Shown: positions 28,111 to 42,556, counted from the stretch's first letter. The stretch is DNA of 64,000 nucleotides from Mycteria americana (GCF_035582795.1 NC_134370.1:55167501-55231500); one strand, 5' to 3'. Notes: a model not told the origin generated them from the letters alone. A program made the numbers and translations.

Positions 28111-30149
28111 GAGCAGAAATATCTGGTAAATTCTACTGGGGATTCTGAACCTATAGGTTTAGAGTCCAGATGTTTCAAATGGGACAGTTAATGTAATAGT
28201 ACTATGTTGTTCTTTCCTGAGATGGTTTCGTAAGTATTAGGAAGATGACTTTTAATTAGTACATTAAAGAGTTTCAAAAGTTATTACTAATACTCTGTCA
28301 TCAAGTTTTGCGAAGCAAACAGAAGAGGAATTCTGTTCACAAGCAATATGGAGACAGCTGTGCTAGCCATATTCCCAAGCCGTTAACAGAATAGTTGTCA
28401 GCACTTCAAAGCACCATATTCCCATATCACTTAGTATTTGCACTGCTGAAATGACAGCATCCAAAATAAAAGCCAAAACACTGAAGTGTCCCAGTATGAT
28501 GAAGATCATGACTGTCTGAACAGAAGGATCAATATGGGAAGGTGTAAATCATATTCTTATTTTCTAGGGTAAAAAAACCCACTTTGGTACAATTTTGGCA
28601 TCTTTTAAAGTCAACTGGTATTTTTGTCACTGATTTCCACAAGGCCAGAACTGTGCTTTTTGGGTCTGACAGTCTTGTCAGGATTCCACATACCTGAATT
28701 AGCAGAATTATATGTAGTGATAGCTTTCATATTTTCAAATTGAAACTGTAGGAATAAAAAAATATAACAGTTTATCACTTCCTTCTTGGTGACAGAGCTC
28801 TATCAAAATACATGTTTTCACTAAATTCCCACTATTTCAAAAATTTCTGTCTGAGGCAGCACAGAACTCTCCAACTTCCTTTAAAATAGTGTTTCTGTTT
28901 AACCCAGGGACTGATACAAAATGGTTATACTATTGGGTAGCATAAAATAAGGAAATAAATAGCCTAACATGTTCAGTGGGATACATTTTTTTCTCTGTTG
29001 TGGGTGCCTGCTCACTACTGTTGAACTGAAAAGAAAGTACCTGCAAAAGCCCTCTGCATGCCTAAACTGAAAAGGCAGTCTGACTAAGTCTTGTCTAAGA
29101 GTCAGAAGCAGGGGAGTCTCTATCACTGACAAGAAAGGGAGCTCTAATGCAGGGCAGGCCTTTTGCCAGCATGGCCTCTCAATCTGCTAGCAGGGATTGC
29201 AATCTTCAGGATCTATTTTCCCACATTTTACACCAGTGTAACTATACTGTCTTCAAAGAATATTCCCCACATGCACCAATTTAAGTCTGATCAGAGTACA
29301 GCCTTTAACTACACATCCTCCTGAAGCACTTATTTCTGTGAGACATTGCAGCAAAACTCATATGCAAAAAGCTAGAACATAGAATAGCCTGTAAATAGGG
29401 ACAGAATTGGATATGAATCACTTCCCATGCCCACCCCGTGCCTTAAGTATTACTATAAACTGGAGGCCTTGAAATCAGGAGAAATCTCTGGCATGTTCTG
29501 AATTGCTCTCACAGGTAATATTATCGCCAAAGAGCATGATACCAACCACACATAGAATCATATCCAACATGATTTGGGGGTCGGTAGAACCACTGCTAAC
29601 TTTATGTCAATCAATCCTTTTTGTATGCCACTGGTTCTAAAATGCCAGTTGGCTTTTTTGGCTTCTTTGCCTCTTAAAAGATATACAAGATGTAGTTCTA
29701 AAGGTTTTTCTATTCTCAGAGATTTACAGAAAGAGAGAAAAGTGTAGAAGGTTACAGTAAGTGTGTGAATCCTGCCATTTAGATTATAGAAAGATTTTTG
29801 TAATCAAAAATATCCTTGCCAGAAACAGTTTCAGGTTTCTTTGGTACTTAGAAATCCTTTGCTAAACAAAGTAAAAATGAATGATAAACAAAATCAAATT
29901 TCCTTTGAGCCTGATGTTCTTGCAGCTGCACTCCACTTTTAAGAGTAACCCATTAGCAATTAATTTAGAATGACACTGGCAAGCAGTCCCCAGACTTTAA
30001 TTAATATCTTTTTGACAAGCTCATAATCTTTCTAGTTAATAAAGTCTCCCTTAAATTAGTTTAACTCTGATTTCACTTACCATCGTAAGCAATCGGCATC
30101 AAATCTAGGATACTTTACAGTACTTTCTCATTTAAAATGCTTTTAAAAA

Positions 30150-30295
30150 GAGCATTTTACAGTTACATTTTACAGAGTAGAAACAGCATTTGATGAAGGT
30201 CACCCCCAATCTAGTGGCAGAGCTGGAAAGAAAATCTAGGTTCCTGAACGCCCTTCTATTGTTCAATTGATTAAGCAATGGCACTGTCTCCTGTC
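30150..30295 (-). mobile_element. Ancient MIR-type SINE relic
   Basis: The minus strand contains CCATTGCTTAATCAATTGAA, CCAGCTCTGCCACTAGATTG and then a CTACTCTGTAAAATGTAACT segment. This is the same order of landmarks as in the copy near 35 kb. It is diverged and interrupted. Confidence 0.5.
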
Positions 30296-32223
30296 TCAGT
30301 ATCTTGCAAGGAAAGGATTAAATTCTGACTCCAAGTTGCATAATTGATTCTTTTCCTTTATGCCAATATCAAGATCTTAGAAAGTTATAGTACAATATTG
30401 TAACTATAACATAGTGAATTGTTGTCTGTAAAAGTTACTTAAATAATAAGTATCAGTATAGGACAACTTAGGGGTCAACTTTTCATTATAATTTGTGCTC
30501 TTAATGTATGTGTCTGTTTTTGAAAACTTTGCCTTTAAAATTCTGTGTCAGTTTTACCCATATGTCTCAAATACAGAACCAATCTACATAAGGATGTTAT
30601 GCAGCCACATTATTGTGTCCTGCGGAATAGGAGATAATACTGTGAATTGGAAAAGACGCTGAGATAAAATCTCCTTTGACCTCTTGGTAAGTCAACAACT
30701 TTTATATAAATGTTCTGAAACGTGCTATACGTGTGCCTGTTGCATATGTGTGTTATGGGAAAAAAATATTCTTTACTCATCTGAACCCATTTTCTTACAT
30801 AGATGCTGTAATAAGGTAATTTTTGATATATAAGATCACCTCAACCATTCTTTCTACTTTGCCTACAAAATAAACTAAGAGGTGCACAAGTTACTGTCAG
30901 GCTTTGAGTCTGATTGTTTTTTTCAGAATTTAGAAAACTCCAACTACCAGAGTGTAAAGTCTTAAAGTGATTACACCTACAAAGAAAGGAGATATTTTCG
31001 TTTTAAAGCTAATCAAAGTTTTGATCTAACAGACAACTGTAAGAAATATCTGTCTAAGTATTGGATGACTCTGCTGTAACTTACTGCCAGGGGAGATTGA
31101 AGTAGGATCATTTTTTAAGGTAATTTTTGCCAAGTGAGGATATAACTGTTTTAATTTGGTGATTCACAGGGATGGCTTGTTTTAATTTTTACTTTTCATG
31201 TAAGATGAAGAATGAGGTGAAAATGGGGTATGAAAAAAACCAAGATTTGCTTATTAGACTCCTCCATCTTAAATAAATGTAAAAACCCAATTTAAAAATC
31301 TGTCTCATTAACAAGAACTAAGATAATCAAGACTGAGAAAGGTCAGTGATTCTATGCAACTTAATTGGGATCCCGAGACCAGAAGACATCTCATCATCTC
31401 TAGAAGTCGTGAGCAGTCTGTCTATGCACTCCAAAAGTATTTGTCTGGGACATGTAAAACTGAAAATAACATGTCCCAAACACCCTCTAGAACAGTTTTA
31501 GTAGCAATAGGCATCAGCTTGTACCATGACCTTAGAATACTAACTTTGTGCAAAGGAGTTATTTTAGGTTGCTTCTTTGTTCTTTGTTTTTTGTCCTGGG
31601 CAAAAAAAAGACATGAGACAGATATTAGCTAGTGAGGAAAAGTTCAAAAAATGTTTTCAATCAGTAGGATGTTCCTCAGCTAAATATCTACAATTTTTCC
31701 TTAAGCGTTCGCTGCCTACGTCAGTATTAGCATGCTGAACAAGGGGCCTTATTGCTATGACAATTCCTGTGTTCTGTGGCAATGATAATTCCATTCCAGA
31801 AGCCACAAATTAGAAAATAGTTTCTTACAATGAAACACCAAATGAAACACAACATGATCTTCCTCCTTTCTCATGCGTGTTAACTGTAAAAAGTTTCTTT
31901 GTCCGGAATGTGGCTCTGATTACATTTCTTTATCCAAAAATAAACATGGTGCAAAAGAAAAGGATATAGGGAGGGGGGAAAGCCTGTCAATGGGCCACCC
32001 TCAGGAAAACCTCACAAGATCTACTGTCTGTCTGTGCAAGCCATGGAAGAGCTAAGGAAGTGATCCCAGCTTGGTGGTCTTATTTTTAATTAAAACAAAT
32101 GAGGCTCTTTCAGCTGCTGCAGATAAATATTTGATGAAAAGAGACAGGGATAGATGTCAAAAAACTGTAGTAAATAAAGAATAAGACCAGAAAAGCAAAT
32201 GTTACAACAGCATTTTACATGCC

Positions 32224-32250
32224 AAAAAAAAAAAAAAAAAAAAAAAAAAA
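32224..32250. repeat. A27 homopolymer
   Basis: Twenty-seven consecutive A on the plus strand. No SINE or processed-gene body is recognisable immediately to its left, so a retrotransposon tail is not demonstrated. Confidence 0.9.
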
Positions 32251-32737
32251 TCACTTTACAGATTTCTGTCAAATGTCTAATTTTACTAAGATCATTCCAA
32301 AAGTGGGAAGAGTAATTCTTCATATTCATTTTGACGAAGTAGAATGAAAAGACAAATGCATATAGATAAAGAAAAGTTTTTAAGTCAACTTGTTGCACAT
32401 TATGTGCTTAAACAAAAGGGTTAGTTCTTGGGCTATTGATGAGACAGAAGACTTCAAAGTCATTTGTATACTTCCATGAGAGTTTATGTTGATTTTAGAT
32501 TGACTAATAGAGTTTTGCTCCAAAATATATGTTAAGGATGCGCAGTGAGAAGGTGCCTAGCAAAATATAATAACAACATCCCTATTGCAGTAATCTGTCA
32601 TAACATTCGTAAGTCATGTCCTTTATGGTTAATTTTAAAAGGTGAATGTGGTACCATTCAACCTTTTCCTGTAGTCACAGTTGTATTTACCAGTACACTT
32701 GGATCTACCTTCAGACTTCACCTTGCTCTCAGTGGGG

Positions 32738-32799
32738 ATTTACACAAGATGACCTCCAAAAGTCCCTTCCCACTTCAATTACTCTATGACTTCATAGCA
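32738..32799 (+). mobile_element. Old CR1 LINE 3' end relic
   Basis: The segment GATGACCTCCAAAAGTCCCT, then TCCCACTTCAATTACTCTATGACTTCAT, resembles the CR1 3' end (GACCTC..GTCCCTTCCAACCTCAATTATTCTATGATTCTAT) with several substitutions. It sits in intergenic DNA. Confidence 0.65.
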
Positions 32800-34029
32800 T
32801 TGCGTCTAGATTTAGTTTACCTTTTAGCAAATTCATTTATACCATTTTATGAAAAAACTGATCTAATGGAATTAACTTTAAAATAGGCCATAAAAGAAAG
32901 CTGAGTCATAAAACAGAGGAAAAATCTCAGTAGCTGGCTCTTTCAAGATTAATGTCTTCGTTGTTAGCATTATATTGGCATTGCCTGCTAGTTTAAGGTC
33001 TGATCTTGCTGTTCCTGGGTAAAATGGATATTTCCATTGAGTCCAATGTGAATTATACATCTGAGTGTGAAAGAACTGATTTTATAAGTAGGCCTTACAA
33101 AACTGTAGAGTGAGTGTGAACCACAGGAATTTCAATGGAAATATTTAATGTGACACCAACATTTAAAAATAGCACGGTGATTCATGTCACCAGAAGCTGG
33201 ATAAATTGGTATAATCCAAATTCTGAAAATATAAATACTCGAGTTATGAGTGAATGGAGTTCTGAAATATACCTGACTCTGAAGATGGTTAAGAAGAAAA
33301 ACTAAGAAGTTGATTGACTGCAGTGAATAAGGGTCTACATGAGGATAGTATAGAGCTATAGAGTTCAACAATAGGCACAGGTGAAAGCAGAGCAACATCC
33401 AGTGGCATAAAACAAAAGTTAAAAAAGTTCAGATGAGAGATGAGGAATACATTTTAAACACTGAGGAAAAGTAGCCTTAGATTGCAGTGAACTTTCCATA
33501 ATTGGAGGTAATTAAATCAACCTAGAATTCTAATGACTATGTATTGGTTAAATTGAGAGGTATGGACCTTTATAAAAACTACAGGAGGTACTTCGTAGCT
33601 TGCAGAAGGTCAAAATAAATTTTCATAATTGTCTCTTCTGGCCACAGCACCTGCGAATTTGTAGTGTTCAGCATAACATTGTATCCTAGTCCTCTTGAGG
33701 TTTTCTGAAGCTGACACTTCAGAAAACTCCTAATCCATGGGTCATGCAAAATACCTGCTCTTTCCGTTGTTGCAAATTTCAGATAAAAACAAAGAGTGAT
33801 AGTCTCAAAGTGCAAAACAATCAGACAGGTAAATTTTAATTTGAGGATCAAACATGAAGAACTCAATAGCAACCTTGCTTGGCACAAATTTACTTGTGAT
33901 CTGATGGAACCAATCTGAACCCAACAAGCTCCCAGAGATAACAGTTTGTCAATTTCCCCTTTCAAAGGCAGTGTGATAATTGAAAGCTCCCAGATATATC
34001 ACATGGAAATCAAACTTGCAGCAAACAGT

Positions 34030-34125
34030 AAACTTTCTGATAAAGGCCCAAGCCTAATTCCATTGAAGTCAATGACAAACCTTAGCAGCTTTCAATAGAA
34101 GTTGAGTGAGGCTCAAGGTGAAAAA
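34030..34125. repeat. Ancient amniote interspersed repeat (CCATTGAAGTCAATG motif)
   Basis: Contains ATTCCATTGAAGTCAATGAC, a phrase I recognise from very old interspersed repeats of reptiles and birds. Related fragments seem to be present at 10300 (CCATTGACTTCAA), 11700-11765, 12485-12560 and 33030. The family name is not certain. Confidence 0.4.
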
Positions 34126-35004
34126 CATCTCAGAGAACAGTTATAATCAGCTCAGTTCCCAGTTAGGACAGAAAAAATGTGAGAGGATTCTTTATGAGTG
34201 GTGCCTGGGTTGAGAATTCACAAAGAGTGAGTTGCAAGGATCTCTGACACTGAGCACTTTAAGGGACCCTTGCAGAAGCTGATAGCATTTGGCAAGGTCA
34301 GCATGTCCCCAGTTAGCATGGCATTACCATGCCCAGCTGAGAACTGACATGGAACCTGACAGCAGTTACCCTCTTTATTTAGCCTCAAGCTATCTACAGG
34401 CTGTCAACACAAGCTGCAGCCAAACTGTTGTACTGGAGTGTAAACACACAAAGTATGGCTGATGAAGCAATAAATAAAATGAGTAGGCAGAGGGGGCGCA
34501 ACAGCTTTGCCTCTGTTTTCTAAACAAGTGTAAGGACTACAAAATGTACAATGCAAAATCTATGGCATGTCCAGCGCAAGACATGAGAGAGGCAGGGAAC
34601 TGATATATATGCTGCCTCTGTATGTCTCTGAAGCTGGCTGCAGCTAGAATGTGATTCAGCCTCAGATCAACAAAGAGCGACTACACTGGATTCACATGCA
34701 CCAGCTGCAGATAAACACTCAAAATACCCATACACCAGTTCTATGCTACTGGAGCTATGTCCAAGCAGTACTGTCATTTACACAAGCAGAAATTGAGCAA
34801 CTTTTCTAAGGAACTTCCCTTCTATTTTTCAGAGTGCAAAGGAAATGGATGGGAGACATGTTTGGTGTTCCTAATCATCAGTGATGTGTTTTGTAGAGAT
34901 CCACTTCTATAAAGACTTTTGTGCTGGGTGAAATATAAGCAAAGAGGAAAAAACACATTTTCTCCAATTCCTTGTTAAAAAAGGTAAGGAGAAGGCCCGA
35001 GAAT

Positions 35005-35145
35005 AATAGTCACTCCTTCCTCTCCTTTACAGATGAGGTTGAGGCAGACAGAAATGAAAGGACTCACCAAGGTTATGCCACACAGTTGGGATTTAAACTC
35101 AGACCACCTGAATCCAACCCCAGTGCCTGAACCACACATTCATTT
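35005..35145 (-). mobile_element. Ancient MIR-type SINE relic
   Basis: On the minus strand it reads through a tRNA-like B-box region (GTCTGAGTTTAAATCCCAAC), then CTTGGTGAGTCCTTTCATTTCTGTCTGCCTCA, then ACCTCATCTGTAAAGGAGAG. This order is characteristic of MIR-like amniote SINEs. It is strongly diverged. Confidence 0.65.
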
Positions 35146-38100
35146 TCTTCTCTGTATTCCCCCACAGTCTTAGGCCATGTGGCTACTATTGGTGAAATGA
35201 AAAACAGGTGCAGATCCATGAACAGATGGGAGACCAGCCCTGGCTGATCTCTGGAGGATAATACAGGGTTGTTTTCCAGCAAAGGGGATTCCAAAGAACC
35301 ACAGAGGCAGCAACCCTGCCCTAAAACTGAAGCTGCTCTGCCTCACACTAAATGTTATCTCCACCAGCCCAGCAAATGGGAGTTTTGAGGCATGGTCTGT
35401 TGTCTGTCAGCAAAGGACACTGCCTTACTGACCTCTCAGACTTGCAATATTGACAGCTCTGTTTTTCAGGCATGCCTATAAAGATTGTAGAAGACTAATT
35501 GCAATTCCATTCTTTGCAGTAACTGCAGCCAATGTTTCTAAGTTGCTGAAACATGAAATTTCTTCCCTCGAGTAGACAACTTTGGAATTTCTAACCCTCA
35601 AAAAATGCTATTAGTCATATGCAGAATCTTTCTCTGGGAAAATCACTAATGGTATGGGACAATCAGCCAGGTAAGATGAATAATACATTTGTTCTGGATC
35701 TGTAAGGACAGATCTACATTTGATTTCCAGTTCATGGGGAGCTGATGGCTTACTCCACAACATGTGGTTAAACAAAGAACTTGGACTGCTTTCTCAGTGG
35801 GAGAGTGATCACAGATAACTAACAGGGCAATTGCCTGGCCCTAAGCACAGGACAGAGTGCTAGGATGCAAAGTACTTCTCTGCCTTGTGTGACCCATGGT
35901 TATAGTCCCTACGTGGTACAAGATACATTTTCCCTGCATGTGTCACCTGACACATCAGCCAAAAGTATTAGAGAAGGCATGGCAATCCTCAGTTTCCACA
36001 GATCCACAGAGCACATCTCAAACCCAAGAGGACAGTACATGCAAGAGGACAGGGTATGTTTCATCTTAGATACTACTGGTTCCAGCCTTCTCATAGGTTT
36101 CTTTTTGTTTCTTCCAAAACCACACTTTTAGTGCTGTGTCTGACTGAGATTAGTTGTCCTTGCTAAAGCTGCTTTTACAGCAAAAATGCATGTCCACTTG
36201 TGCCAAGAAACTCAAATAAGACCTGACTGTTTCCTTCGACTGTATTTAAATTGGGTGCACAAAACCCGATTCACAATAGTAGGCCAAAAACACACTGCTA
36301 ACATACATGTATTCTGCTCATGCTAAACTGTAAATCAAATTGGTTGGGAAAGTCTATCTTATCCCAGTTTTAGTCAGGTTTTGAAGGAAAACATTCTCTA
36401 CAGATGACACTAATAGAATTTAACAGCAAAGACCACCCAGGACACTGGGAATCTCAAACTGCTTGGCCTGACGTTCTCTGATTTGTTCTTCTCCGCTTCA
36501 TGCGTGTTCTTTGAGAGACAAAAAAGAGCATTTCCTTCATTTTGAACTTGGATTTATCTTCCAGCCGAACATTCGCGAAAGCAGCTGGCCCCAGACGTGG
36601 AATGTTCCAAAACCCCATTTGGAGCCAAGTATGTACGTTATGGAGTCAGTCATGACACCACTTTATAGAGAACAGACAATGAGTTTTGGATCTTGTAAGT
36701 ACCTTTCCTCCCTGCAAATAAGTTCCCTTCCCCCATTCTTTTGGAAACATCTTAGTCTGTATTGGAAACAGAGGATGTAATTTATTTTTATCGCCTTCCC
36801 TGTCAAACTGGCCAACTGCCACAGGGTTCTGCTTTCAGATATAGCAAGAGGCAGGAGAATCACAATGAAGAACCATTCATTTCAGTGGCTCCTCCTCTGT
36901 TTCCTTATCTTATTTTGAGGCTACCTACTGTGCTATCTTATCACTCTTTCTAATCCTGCAAAACTTCTCTGCCACTTGACCCCTCTGCAGAAAGAGCTGA
37001 CCTGCTTAGACCTCCCTGCTTCTCTCCTCCTTGCTCCCTTCCTCACAGAGCAAGATCCTCCTTCCTTTGTTACTGTAGGACTCCTTTTTCTTTGCCTATC
37101 TTACCCCCTCACTCCTTTTCCTAGCTCATTACATTGCATTACATTTCCTAGCTGAATGTACATTCAGCTGTGTGGCCTCCTTGGGGTATGTTTAATCTCT
37201 CCCTGTCCAGCCTGCCCTTTGATGTCTGCTGAAGAAGGATACATCTTCTTTTCCATCTCTTCACATGTGCCTATTAATTACTCTCTTCAGAGAGACTGTT
37301 TACTGACTATCGCTCTGTTTACAGTTGAATACAGCTAAACATTTGGTCTTCACAGTTCCCCCTCTTCTACACCACCCACCCAGTTTCTTCCCAGTTATTG
37401 CAAAATAGATGTCTCCAAATCACTTTATAAAGTCACAGATGCAACGTACTTACGTTTCTACACCCAGCCTCCTGCTCTGAAACAGTGTTTTTGCTTCACT
37501 TACAGAGAAGTAAAGAAAGACTTTCTATTGGTATTTTTGTCTCCAGTTCTCTAATAAACAAGAAGCAGTAAGGCTTAACAATTTGATCTTTCTGTTGCAC
37601 ATATTCCTACCTTGGGTATTGTAGAAAACCCAGAAAGATCTGTAAGCATCAGACTTCTGACCTGTGAAGAAATAATACAAACTCACTACGAAGTATAGAA
37701 GTATGCCCACTGAAATGAAAAGGGCTATCCTATGCATAAACTGTGCGTATGTCTTCATGGGATCAAGGGCCCTTGGGCAGAGGGAATTTTAGTAGGTGGG
37801 GGAAGGGGATAAAAATTACTCTAGCAAATGTGTAGAAGAGAAGAATAATATGGTTATAATGCAGCAATTCAGATCTAAGATGAAAATTCCTTCAGATGTC
37901 CTCATTCCATATGGAGCTTAAAATATTACAAAATAATATGAAATAAATTTACAACAAATGTGGGATAAATTATGTTTTTTCCAATGAACAGATTATTGTC
38001 AATCTTTTGCCTTAAAACAGTATTTGGGAAAAGGAAGGAGCAGATACCTCAAAGAGTTTAGGAACTGATTTATGACAAGGTGTATGAAGATCACTGAGTG

Positions 38101-39598
38101 TGAGCATGAGCAGGAAAGAGTGAGAGGAAGGCTGTCAGTAAGAGGGTCGTGCACTTGCACAGTTCAACAGTGGAACAACCCGAATACCCCAAACCATTTA
38201 ATTTGTGTTTTGGCGTGGCATCCTTGTCTGTACAGTTAGAGATGGTTACATTTCCCATGGGTAAGGTTGCCTGCTACTTTCCAATTTCAGCTCTTGTTTT
38301 CAGTGCCTATTACTTTGCAGATTTTAACCATGGGAACAAGTTTTCCATCCGGAAAATTTGGGCTGAAATCTTGTAAGATTTTCAGAAAAGATAATCCTGC
38401 CTTTCTAATAATTTGATTAAGAACAACTGCTGGTTTGTGCATATTCCTTTTTCTATTACTGTTACTGAGGAATTTTACTGCCCATAAATTTACTGCTCAC
38501 GAATTAGAATGATAACAGAGTCTGATATGTGTTTGTAGGTCCTTGTATCGGGAATGTTCCTTTTCATTGAAAATTGCCTAAATAAGCTACTAGTTTAATA
38601 AGCATATGTTCAGCATAGGCTTATTAGATTTGGGTTGAATGAGACTTCCGATGTAATTACTCATTCCAGCCCTCAAGGTGAGTGTAATGCTGCATGCCGG
38701 AACTGAGAAGAAGGACTCGCTGTCTGTTCTCCTGTCCCCACTGCTCTCTTCTGCATGCTGAGGAGGAGGAGTCAGCTGTTGCTTTACCTAAAGGAGGCAG
38801 CCCCAACACTGGGCCTGGAAGGAACAGAAGCCAGCTTGCATCTGGCTGGAAGGGAAGAGAAGGACCGAACCTATAGCTGTAAGCCTGAAGGGACAAGGAT
38901 GGGCAAAGGGGCCAGGGAAGAAATGGCACGGGTAAGGGAGGCAGAAGTGCCTCTGGAACTTACCTGTGGATGCTGGGAGGTACCTAGCATTGTTGAAATC
39001 TCACCATTGCTCTTCACGCTGGAGCACTGAACCTGCACCACACTAATCATTCCATTAGTTAATTAGCAGAAGCATGTACCTGGAAATTAAAAGTTTTAAT
39101 CTTGCTTACAACTGATGCAATTTGGAGACTGTATCTCATGCAACAGAAACTGGGAGTGTGGTGGGGCAGGGCAGGGACAAGGGAGGAAGGAGATTCAAGA
39201 CGACCTGTGGAAGCATGTACAGACAGTACATGCTGTTTACATAGCCTTCCAGTTGAAAAGTCAACAGTTACAGAAACAGTAGAATTAACTAGTGTGTCAT
39301 TGTGGTTATTTTTCATCAGTTATCCTAGATATGCAAAATGGCCACACCAGAAAAATGGACAGCGAAGCTTAACAGACACATGTCATTTTTGGTTTCATTC
39401 ACACTCTTTTCCCTGATACCCCTGATACTCCTGTAAATGCAGAATCTGGTTTTATATCCAAAAAACTTTATAATGAGAGCTTTATTGACACATTTGTTAT
39501 ACTTCTATATTACAGGATAATGATGACCAGCTGGCTACAGATGATGACAGGCACTAATTTATATTGGGTTACTACCTTCATATTCTGTAGGCTGTCAC

Positions 39599-39615
39599 TT
39601 TTTTTTTTTTTTTTT
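39599..39615. repeat. T17 homopolymer
   Basis: Seventeen consecutive T on the plus strand, next to the AT-rich element at 39.68 kb. Confidence 0.85.
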
Positions 39616-42556
39616 CATTTTTAGCATTCTTGCCCTCTTGTTGCACTTTCATTTTATGATGCTCACATTTACTATTCTTGCATGCTAGGAGAGGAATGAG
39701 CATTTAAAAAGCTTTATGTTTAATTACACTTTCAGCTATTAATTAGTCATGTAAACAAATTAAATGGACATCTAATTAAATGTTACCCTTTTAAAAGGGT
39801 AAACTGGAAGCAAAGCCCATCGACTTAAAACCAATATTGCATGCATTTATCTTAATTAGTCAGGTAGTGTTAGGGATTAATGCACTTCAGTTGTTATACT
39901 CATAATCAAATACATTAGCATTTATATCTTTGTAGCATACAGAAGATCAGTTAAGATGTGAGCTCTCTTCTGCTAGATACTGTACAAATAGAACTTGAAG
40001 TGCATCTGCAAGACTTACATCTTTGTCACCTTTAAAAAAAATATTGTGATACCCTCTTCAGCTTTTGCAGGCGTGAACTGACCGTTCTGATGACAATTCA
40101 AAGCACAATCCAAAAATTTCCCCTACCTCATAATTTTATATTTATGTATAGGAGATTTCTCTCCTATAGAGAAAGTTTTCAGTATTTTGAGATGGGGACT
40201 TTTCGTTCCAGCACATCGAGGTGATGGAGTGAATGAGGTCTGAGTGAATGAGGCTGATACAATAAATATCAAGCCCACGAATGTCCCAAAGAACTCATCT
40301 TATTTTGAAAGCAGTTATTTCAGTGGTCAGAGAAAATAATTTGGGAGTAGTCTGGAGCACCTAATCAGGTCGTGCAGCAAACAACTGGCTATTTGGCATC
40401 TTTCCAACAAACACACAAACTAGGGCTAGTGATTAATTCTGCTTCTGTGATAAGCTAATGCTTCTGATACTGTTCATCTCTGCTCATTTATGGGTGCTGG
40501 GGAGTAAAATGCAGAGCGATACTCTACTCCTCAGACATCTCATTCTACAGATGAGTTTATAACCATGTTTGGAGAACTTACTTTTATGATTGCTACAGAC
40601 TCATTCAGTTATATTTGAATGTAAAAGACTAATCTTCTGCAATTCCACCACAAGTATATCTTTGTCCTTTTTGCATCCTGGATAGAGAGGATGTGCATTT
40701 AATGCAACATTGTGTGTCAAAACTTCCATGAGCAAAAGGAACCACTTAATTTACTTGTATATAAATAAGTAATCTAGCAAACTAGTAAATCAGTCTGTTC
40801 TGGCATTTCCAAGAGTCTTTCTTAGCCATTAAAATACAGTGATGGGGGACAGAAAAAGCCTGAGCACAAAAATAAGAAAGTAGGGCCAAAAATCCATGTT
40901 ACCGGGTTAGTGAGACACTGTTGTGTTCATTTTGTACAGGAGTTTACTGTCATGTCCATTTACTTGGAATAATTTCCTCTTGTTTTGTTTTGTTTTTTTA
41001 AACAGCTGAATTGTTGAGCTTTCCCAAACAAATATAACTTAGTATGTTATTCAGAGCTTTGATGAAAAGAGATAGCTCCAGCTATAGGATCTGCTTTTCT
41101 GAAGTCCAGGACTAGCTGGGGTCTACATCTAACATAGACTGAATTTTGAGTTATATCGTAAATTATTTTCTCATCTGTTCAATCACATTTGGTAGCAGTT
41201 ACTGTTCTGACTGATAGTTTATATTTAATTCCCTTTGTATCTATACATTAGGTGATACTGTTAAATACAGTGGATCTCTCCTGAAAATGAAACAGCCTTG
41301 GTATTCTTGTTTCTCTAGTTTACCTGAAGTAACCAGACTTCCAAATATTTAGCTCAGCCACTGACTTTCTAACAGATCTGCCCTCCAGGATCAGCTATGA
41401 ACATTTTGAGAGAGATTTCTATCTCGCTTGGTATTTGGTATAATTTTAAGACTTTTTTTTTAAATCAGTTTTTATTTAACAGATGTTAATTGCATCAAAA
41501 CATTTGAAAAGTCAGGATTAGGAGAGAATTGAAAGGGATTGTTTACAACCCAGACAGTTTGCAGTTTCAGAGCCCAAGGCCTGGTCTGTGCAGTTTATGA
41601 CCAATACAAACTATTCCAGGTGACTGCAACCAAACAGCTAAACTAGCTGAAGTCATACTGACCATGCACATGAAGTTGCTTGCAATTATCAGTTGAACAG
41701 TATATTCATGTCTTAGCCAGGGAATAAACTCACAGTATTTTGCAATGGCATCCAGGTTGACAGTGGGAACAAACCATGTTTAAACAGTACAAAACACCCC
41801 CTGCAAATGGCACCTGACTTATCTGCTCTTTGACAGCAGAGACCTGAAGGGAAGAGAAGAAAGGATTGTAGCAGTCTCCTATTAGCACCATTTTCCCACT
41901 TTCTGGGAAAATTTTCCCTCACTGCAGTGGGCAGGCAAGCAACAGGAAGGCAGGAGCCAGGGCTGTGCCTCTCCCCAGGGATGCAATGGGCTGCAACCCT
42001 CCATCCCTGGGTTAGTGATGCCCTGCAACTAAGGCAGCCGCATCGTGGCTCTCAGCTCTGGCCACATCTTTTCTGCACAGAAGCAGGAAGGTATCAGCTT
42101 GCTTATTCATTCCTGTTGGGCCTTCTTGAACCCCACTCTTGAAATGCTGCCAGGCTTTAAAATCGGGACAAATTATTTCTTCCTTTTACAGGACATTTTA
42201 GTATCCACAGGTTAGGTATATCAGAAAGCATAAGGTATTAGTGTTACAAACAAAAAACGAAGTTTGCCATCCAGTATCTAGGTTGTCTTTTACAGACTGT
42301 TGCATTTTATTTTTGTCCTACCATGATTTCCAGATGCTAATGGGGAAAACGTTAATGTTGATTAATTATTGGGGAAATGTTAACTCTTATATAAAGAATC
42401 CAGAATCTTCTTATTAACAGCATCTACTGAGTGCTAGAGTTAAAAAGATGGAGTCCATTTTAAGCCTTTCTGATTTACAGGAAAGCTTTCCTACAATATT
42501 TCAAATGCTTATTCTAGCAGATTGTATTTAACAAAGGTATCCCAACATGCATCTCT

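Noticed and set aside
32224..32250. A27 run as the tail of a processed pseudogene or SINE
   Set aside because: No coding remnant, SINE body or target-site duplication is visible beside it.
33579..33965. A 128-codon minus-strand frame
   Set aside because: Same reasons. Composition and codon use look like non-coding AT-rich DNA.
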